A DNA stretch of 64,000 bases from Tunturibacter gelidoferens (GTDB lineage Bacteria; Acidobacteriota; Terriglobia; Terriglobales; Acidobacteriaceae), in the NCBI RefSeq assembly GCF_040358255.1, contig NZ_CP132938.1, positions 2,914,001-2,978,000 on the forward strand. Direction: 5' to 3'. The notes under the pieces were generated by a model. It saw only the letters and a list, made by a program, of their open reading frames with translations. It was not told where the DNA came from and made no database searches. Below, one piece after another: positions 55,543 through 63,065 of this stretch. Position numbers and translations under genes: made by a program. Each line of letters starts with the position of its first letter. Positions within the stretch are counted from its first letter, which is position 1.

Positions 55543-56865
55543 GTGACCAAAGAGATGGCAATCAAAACCGCAGGACTTCGGCCCGGCGCAGTAGTCAAGG
55601 TTCGCTCACGACGCTATCTGGTCGAGAACGTAGAGCCTCCAACGGACGCTAGGTGGGAGCAGACCCTGGCAGAACTCTCCTGCCTCGAAGACGACGCCCA
55701 AGGTGAGCACCTCTCCGTCCTCTGGGAACGTGAGGTCGACGCCCAGGTCCTGCCGCAACCTGACTGGGGACACCTTGCCCGTAAGGGGTTCGACGCACCG
55801 CACATCTTCTCCGCCTACCTTCACGCACTTCGCTGGAATCTCGTAACATCCACGAACCCGCGACTTTTCCAGTCTCCGCACCGCGCTGGCATCCAGATCA
55901 TGTCCTACCAGCTGGAACCTCTGAAAAAGGCGCTTCAGATGCCGCGCGTCAACCTCTTCATCGCCGACGATGTCGGACTCGGCAAAACGATCGAAGCCGG
56001 CCTCATTCTTCGCGAAATGATCATGCGCCAGAAGGTGAAGCGCATCCTCATCGCATGCCCGGCCTCTCTTGTCACTCAGTGGCAAAGCGAAATGGAGGCT
56101 CGCTTCGGCTTGAGCTTCGTCATTTTCGACCGAGACTATCTTTTCAACTGCCGCCGGGAACGCGGTTACGCTATCAACCCGTGGACCACTCATTCGCAGT
56201 TCATCGTCTCCCACTCCCTCCTGCGCGACGAGCAATATGCCTCACCCCTGCGTGACTGGCTCAAACAGCACCCCTCCGGCTCCATGCTCGTTCTCGACGA
56301 AGCCCACCATGCCGCTCCGGCCACGTCGTCGGTCTATGCTGTCGACTCCCAGTTCACCCGTGGCATGCGCGAACTCACACCGCTTTTCGAGCATCGCCTT
56401 TTCCTTTCAGCTACTCCGCACAACGGCCACTCGAACAGCTTCTCGGCGCTCCTCGCCATGCTCGACCCCCAGCGCTTTATCCGCGGTGAACAGATCAAGG
56501 ACCCTCGATTACTCGACCAAGTCATGGTCCGTCGCCTCAAAGATGAACTCCGCGAACTCGTTCCGGACCTCGGTCTGCCGAAGCGCGATGTAGTCCAGCA
56601 CGATATTTCAGGACTGCCCGAAGATGCACCCGATCTCGCCTTGATGCGGCTCCTGACCCAGTACCGCGCCCTCCGGGACAAACGCCTCGAAGGCAGTCGT
56701 CGCTCGCAGCAGACCGCCGCGAACCTGGTCATCACGACTCTCCAAAAACGCCTCTTCTCCTCCATCGAGGCCTTTAACTCCACTCTGCGCGTCCATCGCA
56801 AGAGCATGGAGAAGCTTGCTGTTGAAGCCGAATCCGAAGTAACGGCGGCTCTCCTCCACGCCTGA
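55543..56865 (+). pseudogene. drmD: DISARM DrmD-like SNF2 helicase, N-terminal half
   Basis: 440 residues. N-terminal 'LRPGAVVKVRSRRYLVENVE' and 'CLEDDAQGEHLSVLWEREVD' precede a SNF2 motor: 'LEPLKKALQMPRVNLFIADD' with VGLGKTIEAG (Walker A, near residue 145), 'ILIACPASLVTQWQSEMEAR', 'SMLVLDEAHHAAP' (DEAH) and 'HRLFLSATPHNGHSNSFSAL'. These match DrmD, the large helicase of class 1 DISARM phage-defence systems (usually over 1000 residues). The C-terminal helicase domain is absent: after 'EAESEVTAALLHA' integrase sequence begins. No other drm gene is present. Confidence 0.8.
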
Positions 56866-56867
56866 CC

Positions 56868-57164
56868 GACATACCCAACATCAGCCAGAAGGGAACCCGG
56901 CTGGGAAACTGGCTGAACCGCGAGCAGGCCAAGGAGCTGCTCGCTGTCCCCGACCGCTCGACGCTCAAGGGCAAACGCGACTACGTCATCCTGGTGCTTC
57001 TGGTTGGCTGCGCCCTGAGGCGGAACGAACTGGCCGAGCTTGATGTCGAGACCATCCAACAAAGGGAGGGGCGCTGGGTCCTGGCCGACCTTGAAGGGAA
57101 GGGAAGACGCATCCGCACCGTCGCCGTCCCCATCTGGGTCGAGCACGGCATCAACGCCTGTCCT
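56868..57164 (+). pseudogene. Tyrosine recombinase, internal fragment
   Basis: The frame reads 'ISQKGTRLGNWLNREQAKEL', 'LAVPDRSTLKGKRDYVILVL' and 'GCALRRNELAELDVETIQQR' (catalytic Arg), then 'WVLADLEGKGRRIRTVAVPI'. This is the N-terminal half of the catalytic domain of a XerC-like integrase. It is fused to DrmD on the left and to reverse transcriptase on the right. Confidence 0.8.
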
Positions 57165-57500
57165 ATGCACTCGTGAAGAGGAAGGTGAACTATGTGCTTG
57201 ATGCCGACATCCAGGGCTTCTTCGATAATCTCGACAAAGCGTGGATGATCAAGTTCGTCGAGCACCGCGTCGCCGACCGCCGCATCCTGCAACTGATCCA
57301 GAAATGGCTCAAGGCTGGGGTGATGGAGGAAGGGAAGTGGTCGGACACGGAGACGGGTACTCCGCAGGGGTCGGTGATCTCACCGCTCCTTGCCAATATC
57401 TATCTCCACTATGTGTTCGATCTCTGGGCGGACGTCTGGCGCAAGAAGTGTGCGAGGCGAGGTGATCGTCCTCCGCTATGCGGATGACAACGTGCGCAAC
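57165..57500 (+). pseudogene. ltrA: Group II intron reverse transcriptase, internal fragment
   Basis: 'VKRKVNYVLDADIQGFFDNL' (RT block with catalytic Asp), 'TGTPQGSVISPLLANIYLHY' and, after a frameshift near 57455, 'VIVLRYADDN' (YADD active site). Both ends are missing; the sequence breaks off a few codons after YADD. Confidence 0.82.
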
Positions 57501-57632
57501 CAGCACATCGCCTCGATGCACAGCAAACGCCACGTCCCGCAGTGAACCCGTCAGGGGCACTTCACAACGGGTGCTAAGAGTGCAAATTGAAGGTAGATTT
57601 TTTCCCTGTCCACATTTGCAGGGGCGGCGAGG

Positions 57633-58049
57633 TCAGCGGCTGACCGCCGATCTCTGGCTGAGGAGCATCCGGAGGTCTGCTAGGTGCCGCTGCTTCCAGG
57701 CTCGTTGCGCATTTAGCTGCTGGACTGCGGCGTCGCGCTGTCTGGAAGCCTCGCCCAGCGCCGCAACAAGGTCTTCGGCGGTGCTGGCCTTTGGCGCTGG
57801 TCCCTTATGCCCAGGCGAAAGGATGTCTCTGCGATTGCGATCATTGTTGCACTGCCGGCAAGCGCTGACGCAGTTTTCGATGGTGTTGGGGCCACCGCGA
57901 GCGCGCGGGATGATGTGGTCGACGGTGGCCTGGTCGGGGGCGGCCTTGTCACAGAGAAGTGTGGCGCGGTTGCACCAGTGACACATTTTGTCTGCCTGGA
58001 GCCACAGAATCGTTCGTCGGGGAAGTTGATTTTTGGTTGGGTTTTTCAT
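57633..58049 (-). CDS. HNH endonuclease
   Basis: 138 residues from the ATG. The HNH core is complete: zinc-binding 'DKMCHWCNRATLL', catalytic 'ATVDHIIPRARGGPNTIENC' and 'SACRQCNNDRNRRDI'. The C-terminal helix ('LGEASRQRDAAVQQLNAQRA') may bind DNA. The family includes phage packaging and restriction nucleases; the role here is unknown, but it sits at the edge of the defence-like region. Confidence 0.85.
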   Translation of the reverse strand: MKNPTKNQLPRRTILWLQADKMCHWCNRATLLCDKAAPDQATVDHIIPRARGGPNTIENCVSACRQCNNDRNRRDILSPGHKGPAPKASTAEDLVAALGEASRQRDAAVQQLNAQRAWKQRHLADLRMLLSQRSAVSR

Positions 58050-58307
58050 TGGGGTTCACTTTCAGTCAGGTATTGCGTCAGGTACGCATAGAAATGCCCA
58101 GTCTTGGGGACTGGGCTGAGGGGAGGTTTCCTGGCATTCTTCAACCCGCTGCGGGTGAAGGAACAAAGTTTGTTAATCTTTGCAGGACGAATTGTTGGTC
58201 ACTCAAGCGATGCGTGAGTGATTGGTCTTTGTGGTGAGAGCTAATACCCCTACGCGCGTACTGCATTGCGGTGGACTCATCAGGGCGTTGATAACCAACC
58301 CTCGAAG
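58050..58307. other. Non-coding stretch
   Basis: Upstream of the HNH gene and downstream of the small gene at 58308. Nothing else seen. Confidence 0.4.
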
Positions 58308-58478
58308 CTATGTCCCGCTCTTATGGGAGAGATATTCGCGAACGAGCTGTGGTACAACCCATTCATCGATGAGAGTTCGTATTAGCGCATCATTCTCAGG
58401 GGTATCCTTGGTCTTGATCTGTATGGGAGATGGTGAGGAAATAGTGCCATCCTCTAAAACGGTATTCGTATCGATCAT
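58308..58478 (-). CDS. Small acidic protein, 56 residues
   Basis: A short gene with a good ribosome site ('taggagcattaca' before ATG) encoding MIDTNTVLEDGTISSPSPIQ, then 'IKTKDTPENDALIRTLIDEW' and 'VVPQLVREYLSHKSGT'. The second half looks like an amphipathic helix. It is in the same orientation as the HNH gene, 258 bases upstream of it, and could belong to the same unit. No family recognised. The plus-strand ORF at the same place is its shadow. Confidence 0.55.
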   Translation of the reverse strand: MIDTNTVLEDGTISSPSPIQIKTKDTPENDALIRTLIDEWVVPQLVREYLSHKSGT

Positions 58479-58937
58479 TGTAATGCTCCTAATCTAGACA
58501 CGATCGTGAACGCTATGCTTGAGAGGGTCTGGTGAATCACCGTGCATATAAGCGCGTTCGAAGCCTACAGGTGAGGTCATCCCGGTGCTTTTGGCTGTGT
58601 CAATGTTCGGCGCTGCAGTTCTGATGGAACGCAAGTGCCGCGGACCCGCGACCGGGCAGAATTCTGCTTATTGCAATCGGTTCAGCAAGGTAGTACGAAT
58701 TCGAGCGGCTCCTGACGACCAGCAGAGAGGTGCCGGACAGCGTTATCAAAGCATGGAGTGGTGGAGTAGGGAAAAGCTGGCGCCCAGCTTTCGCTCGAAT
58801 GTTTACTCATGTATAACTTTCGAGTTGGCGACCATACGTCCAAAAACGTGAAAGTCGACGATCAGGTCCATTTGTTTGCTGGCACGTTCATTCTGCGTTA
58901 CCGGTGACATTAAGCGTCTGCGCGCGTTGGGGCGGGC
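58479..58937. other. Non-coding stretch
   Basis: No supported gene; one plus-strand ORF (58585-58851) has random-looking composition. Confidence 0.4.
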
Positions 58938-59590
58938 ATGGTGATCCTGGCGAGCGAACCGCCGCGCTCACGCGAGGTGATGGCCGCTGGTGGGTTGCCG
59001 CGCGACCTGATGGCAGCGCCTGTGACGGGTGAACCCTTCTCCGCGATTTGGACGAACGAGATTGTGATGACGCTGTCCGATGATGCGCATAGTAAAAAGA
59101 ATCGGCATCACTTAGTGACACGGGATTCGGCCGGACGCGAACGAGGGAAAATGCGCCTTCTGGCGGCGAAGGCAGGAAAGCCAGAGCAGAAGCTGGTGGT
59201 TGTTATTGACCCGGTCGCGCACACGATCTGACCATGTGGAGCGCGGAACGAATGGACCGAAGGTGGCGACCGTGGCGAAGATGAAAGAGCCGATGGGTGT
59301 ATTGCCGGGAGCAAACAGGAAAGAGGACTTCCCGCAGCAATCGGACGTGTCAGCCGAGCGGCTAGGGTCACAGACTATCGACAACGTGGTGGCGACTGGC
59401 GAGCGGACGACGACGGCAACTCCGGCGGGGCGCATAGGGAACGACGTGCCGATTACGGATACGCGAGGTGTGGACATCGAACGAGATGAAGTTGGTGCTG
59501 CTGCATGAGTGGATGGACCCGCGGACGGGCGTTCCGATCACGCACCTTGCCGACTTTTCGCGCGCGAAGCCGAAATCCGGCGCTGTTTAG
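58938..59590 (+). pseudogene. Decayed secreted protein of an acidobacterial uncharacterised family
   Basis: Joined frames give 'HHLVTRDSAGRERGKMRLLA', 'KPEQKLVVVIDPVAHTI', then 'SQTIDNVVATGERTTTATPA' with GRIGNDVPIT, then 'EMKLVLLHEWMDPRTGVPIT' and 'THLADFSRAKP'. From memory this resembles a family of secreted proteins common in Acidobacteria (D-P-V-A-H/G and GERTTT-I-P-A motifs), with no known function. The frame breaks near 59230 and 59465, and the N-terminal signal is missing. Assignment rests on these motifs only. Confidence 0.5.
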
Positions 59591-59695
59591 TCCCCGCCCG
59601 GCTATGGACGATCTTGATGAGCTTCGCGGCAGAGTTCCGCCGAAACGGGCGACTTTATCTGAGTAGATTTTTCGGCGATTCAATGGGTGCAAGCG

Positions 59696-60835
59696 CTACG
59701 GCATTGGACAATCAAACGTCTCTCCGGTAGTCAATGTTATTTGCCTCAGAACGCAATACAACCTGTGTCGCGGAATATTGAGTTCGGAAGCTATTTTTGT
59801 GAAGGACATCCCCGCCTTACGTAGGTTACGAGCGCGATCCAGATCCACTTCGGAATGGTCCAAGGGCAATCTAGATCTGAAATCTTCTCCATTGATGGAA
59901 CGCGCTCGTGCTAGTAGGCGATACAACATGTTGGGCAGAATGTTAAAGTAAACGGCGATCTCTTTGATCGTTTTCCCTGCTTTCTGCAGTTCGCGGACCC
60001 TATTCAAGTTCACTTTAGGATGGTTCAGCGGGTCGCTGGGCTGCACTGTTCGCTCGAACGTTTCTCCGGTGATGGCACGCGCTTGTTGCAATACCTTGAA
60101 CAATGTTGGTACAGATACGTTGAACTGGCGCGCTATATTGGCAAAGATTATTCCCGCCTTCCGCAGTTCACGCACCTTTCTCAAGTCGATTTTGGGGTGA
60201 TTTCCAGCCTGCTGGGGTGCGCGCTTGAACGTTTCTCCGGTAATGGACTTCGCCTGTCTCAATACAGATCGTAAAGTTGTTTCACGCACGTTCAGCTCAC
60301 ACGATATCTTTTTCAGTGTCATCCCCGCTTTCTGTAGCTCACGGACCCGGTCCAGAATAACCATGGGGTGGTTCAATGGATCCAACCGCTGCCATGTGCG
60401 GTCGAATGTTCCTCCGGTGACGGAGTTTACGTGCTTCAGCACCGCTTGCAACGTTGCGTAACTTACGTTCAGCTCACGGGCTACATTCGCAAAAGTCATC
60501 CCGTCCTTCCGTAGTCCGCGAACTCTGTCCAAATCAATTTTTGGATGGTTGAAGGGATCAACTCTGCGCCGAACTGTGGGGCGAATGTTCTGTCTTTTCG
60601 CAGCTTTAATCACTAGATAAGTTGAAATACCAAGGGACTGCGAGATTGCGCTGTAGGACGAAGCGCCTTGCGCAATCTGTTCGGCCACTGCCATATCGTA
60701 AGACCGCTCGATTGCGGGGTTTCTCCCTCTGACCAAGGCCGGTACTTCAATATCGATAATCATTTCAAAATCCTCGTAAAGCTGTTGGAAATCCGTTGCC
60801 GAGGCCGACAGCTTTACGGCAGTTTGTCGCGACAT
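59696..60835 (-). CDS. Protein of five tandem helix-turn-helix repeats
   Basis: 379 residues. The first 92 contain a lone HTH-like element ('AVAEQIAQGASSYSAISQSL'). Five repeats follow at about 93-151, 152-210, 211-267, 268-324 and 325-379. Each reads roughly (DPL)NHPKxDLDRVRELRKAG, then MTFxxIAxELNVxxxTL, then xxVLxxAxSITGETF. This resembles the resolvase-type (Hin-like) HTH. The framework is conserved but the presumed recognition helices differ: NVSYATLQAV, NVRETTLRSV, NVSVPTLFKV, NILPNMLYRL, NIPRHRLYCV. The ATG overlaps the end of the recombinase gene by 22 bases, so the pair is probably co-translated. The protein should be a multi-contact DNA-binding factor; its target is unknown. Confidence 0.8.
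   Translation of the reverse strand: MSRQTAVKLSASATDFQQLYEDFEMIIDIEVPALVRGRNPAIERSYDMAVAEQIAQGASSYSAISQSLGISTYLVIKAAKRQNIRPTVRRRVDPFNHPKIDLDRVRGLRKDGMTFANVARELNVSYATLQAVLKHVNSVTGGTFDRTWQRLDPLNHPMVILDRVRELQKAGMTLKKISCELNVRETTLRSVLRQAKSITGETFKRAPQQAGNHPKIDLRKVRELRKAGIIFANIARQFNVSVPTLFKVLQQARAITGETFERTVQPSDPLNHPKVNLNRVRELQKAGKTIKEIAVYFNILPNMLYRLLARARSINGEDFRSRLPLDHSEVDLDRARNLRKAGMSFTKIASELNIPRHRLYCVLRQITLTTGETFDCPMP
59699..60559 (-). repeat. Five coding tandem repeats of 165-177 bp
   Basis: The DNA encoding the five HTH units, read from 60559 down to 59699, with unit lengths of 59, 59, 57, 57 and 55 codons. Recurrent near-identical stretches encode 'SITGETF' and 'RVREL(R/Q)KAG'. Units are fully coding and lack spacers, so this is not a CRISPR array. 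Confidence 0.85.
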
Positions 60836-62502
60836 ATGCGTAAACCTCCTTTTACATGGAAAGTGGGTGGGTAGTGCTCAGAGTCAAGACGAAGCTTAAG
60901 CGGCCCGACAAAGCGCAAGATTGCCCGTCGTGCCGAGGTTCGGTCTGCAAGCAGTACCTCAGAGAGGCGATGAGCTTGCGTGTGAATAAACGCACGGGCA
61001 TTCTCCAACGAGACTTGGCGGGTTTCTCGCTGGTGTGGTCGTGGTAACTGGTCTTCGAGTTGTTTCAGGCGACCCTCTATCCGCGTAAACTCGGACTTCA
61101 AGGATTCGATCGGCCCGAGTTCCCTGAGTGAGGCAATGATATTTTCACGCTCCTTACGCAGACGATTCTGCTCGCGAAGCAGTGTGGCCGAGATTGCTTC
61201 GGCGTTCCTTCGGTTTTCTTCTGCGGATAAGATCTGGGCGTTCAATGCCTCGTGGAAATATTCAATCGCCGACTCAAGCCGCTCGTGTGCCAGCATGCGG
61301 CTAACGAGATGCTCGACAAGTCGGGTTTCAAGCAACGCCTCGTCGATACCTAGAGAGCAACTACACTTTTGGCGTTCGTATCGGAAAGTCTTGCACTTGA
61401 GAAATCGGCCGCCACGTTCAACCTTGCCCGACACCACGAATGGGTTTCCGCACTCGTCGCAAAATAGAAGTCCAGAGAACAGTGAAATAGGCGCTGACTT
61501 GTCGCGTCTGCCTGATCCTGCCATTCTAGGAATTCCGAGGCTTTTCCGGGTATCGACTATGGACCGTACCCGATCCCACTGCTCGGTGGTGACTATAGCT
61601 AGGTCAGGGAAATGCTTGATCGTCCACTGAGACTGCGGAACCCGGCGCATCTGAATTTTCCCAGTAATCGGGTGTTTCACCGTCGTCTTTTTTCCGTAGG
61701 TGAGAAATCCGCAATATAAGCGGTTGGAGACGATCCTCCAAACGGTGTCGCGGGTCCAAACGCCCGCCGCCCCACTAATTGTGCAGGGACGAGGAAAGTT
61801 GGCATCGCTGCAATCTGTTGCGATCTGTCGGAAAGAGCGACCTTCTTCTGCCCATCCAAATATTGCACGTACGGCGGCGGCGGCTAACTCATCAATTACC
61901 AGTTTGACTCCTTTGATCGCAGTCTTTGATGCAGTACTTCTTTTCGTCGGATCGGCGATCGCTACGGTTTTGTACCCGTAGTATCGACCTCCGTGGATCA
62001 TCCCCTCTGCGATCCGTCCTTTCTGTCCACGAGTGACCGCATGTTTTAGTTTTTTTAGAAACTGCTCATCCCCAGAGGCGAACTGAATCATTAGTTGGTA
62101 GAAGTTCGGGTCGCGCGAGTCGAGTTCCTGGTTTACGAAGTACAAAAAGACTTGATGGAACTCGCAAACTTTGCAGAAGCTCAGCACCTCCGAAAGGTTG
62201 CGGCCTAATCTGGACGAGTCGTCGAAGAGGACACCTTGGAATGTTCTCGTTCTATCGCTTTGGATCCGGTGTAATAGAGTCTGAATGCCCTCACGAGTAG
62301 ACATCTGTGCACCGGAGACTCCGGCATCGCTGATGATAAGGGATGGCTCGACTGACCATCCGTTGGCTGTAGCAGCGTCGGTACAGGTTCGTACCTGATC
62401 TTCGATCGAGGCGTCTCGCTGTAGCTGATCGTTCGAGAATCGGGCATAAACGCAGACGACTTGGGAGCTAAGTGCATCGGGAACAGCGGCGGTGCGCCTC
62501 AC
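60814..62502 (-). CDS. Large serine recombinase
   Basis: 562 residues from a GTG that lies in a hairpin loop; no other start codon precedes the catalytic domain. The resolvase domain has the nucleophile Ser in 'VVCVYARFSNDQLQRDASIE' near residue 23, 'ISDAGVSG' and the Arg in 'VLFDDSSRLGRNLSEVLSFC'. The recombinase domain follows ('GRIAEGMIHGGRYYGYKTVA', 'GRSFRQIATDCSDANFPRP', 'WRIVSNRLYCGFLTYGKKTT'), then a zinc ribbon ('LLFCDECGNPFVVSG' with CKTF and CSC) and a coiled coil near 430-510. Such enzymes integrate and excise phages or elements at short att sites. The overlapping HTH-repeat gene may act with it. Confidence 0.92.
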   Translation of the reverse strand: MRRTAAVPDALSSQVVCVYARFSNDQLQRDASIEDQVRTCTDAATANGWSVEPSLIISDAGVSGAQMSTREGIQTLLHRIQSDRTRTFQGVLFDDSSRLGRNLSEVLSFCKVCEFHQVFLYFVNQELDSRDPNFYQLMIQFASGDEQFLKKLKHAVTRGQKGRIAEGMIHGGRYYGYKTVAIADPTKRSTASKTAIKGVKLVIDELAAAAVRAIFGWAEEGRSFRQIATDCSDANFPRPCTISGAAGVWTRDTVWRIVSNRLYCGFLTYGKKTTVKHPITGKIQMRRVPQSQWTIKHFPDLAIVTTEQWDRVRSIVDTRKSLGIPRMAGSGRRDKSAPISLFSGLLFCDECGNPFVVSGKVERGGRFLKCKTFRYERQKCSCSLGIDEALLETRLVEHLVSRMLAHERLESAIEYFHEALNAQILSAEENRRNAEAISATLLREQNRLRKERENIIASLRELGPIESLKSEFTRIEGRLKQLEDQLPRPHQRETRQVSLENARAFIHTQAHRLSEVLLADRTSARRAILRFVGPLKLRLDSEHYPPTFHVKGGLRICRDKLP

Positions 62503-62515
62503 TGGCGCACCGCCG
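62487..62515. promoter_or_regulatory. Perfect 12-bp hairpin around the recombinase GTG start
   Basis: CGGCGGTGCGCC and GGCGCACCGCCG flank a 5-base loop (TCACT) that contains the complement of the GTG start. No Shine-Dalgarno sequence is visible. In the mRNA the start would be looped out of a very stable stem, which could limit translation; alternatively it is a recombinase or repeat-protein binding site. Confidence 0.7.
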
Positions 62516-63065
62516 GAATTGAGATATGCTGAAAGTCATTGAAAACGCTGATGATTTCGGGGGAGGGGGCTGCGCAGAGAGTTCGATATGCGGTGAGTAA
62601 GGGGAGCCAAAAAATCCAGACTTAGCTCTTCACTCAAGCACAATCCCACACAACTTCACACACTAAGCGCACACAGTCTTCTTAGGCAGGATCATCTGTA
62701 CTAAGTGCTGGCTTGCTGTTTTTGCGCCTGCTTCGGCCCAATCGCAGTGTATTCACCTCGGCCCAGAGACGATCATGAAGCGGCAAGTGGTGACGATCGT
62801 TCCCGAGTTAGCGCGCTGTTCCGCGTTGAAGGAATCGAAGCCGAGTTCATCTAGCATCACGATTTAGCGATTTCCATTCCCGGTTTCGGTCAGCTGTATC
62901 CCGCTTAGTTGCCAATCCGTTATTTCAAGCGGGCACCAAAATTCGCGGGAACTCGGCTCTCTCCTGTCGCCCGCATGCGGTCGCTAAATTAGTTCATCGA
63001 ATTTTTACATCTCGACAATGTCAGAATCCCAATGACTAGCCAATGATTATCCGCGGAGGATATCA
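62516..63065. other. Non-coding stretch right of the recombinase
   Basis: About 550 bases with no gene I can support; it may carry an att site of the recombinase. A minus-strand phrase near 62770-62860 ('VMLDELGFDSFNAEQRA') could be a scrap of an ATPase such as IstB but is too short to call. The bases from about 63048 contain the ggagg ribosome site for the next gene. Confidence 0.4.

Noticed and set aside
58222..58497. 91-codon plus-strand ORF
   Set aside because: Overlaps the better-supported small minus-strand gene with a ribosome binding site.
59699..60559. CRISPR array
   Set aside because: Units of 165-177 bp are continuous coding repeats without unique spacers.
62760..62870. IstB-like ATPase gene
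   Set aside because: Only one phrase (LDELGF) fits by eye, with no Walker A or flanking IS21 sequence.
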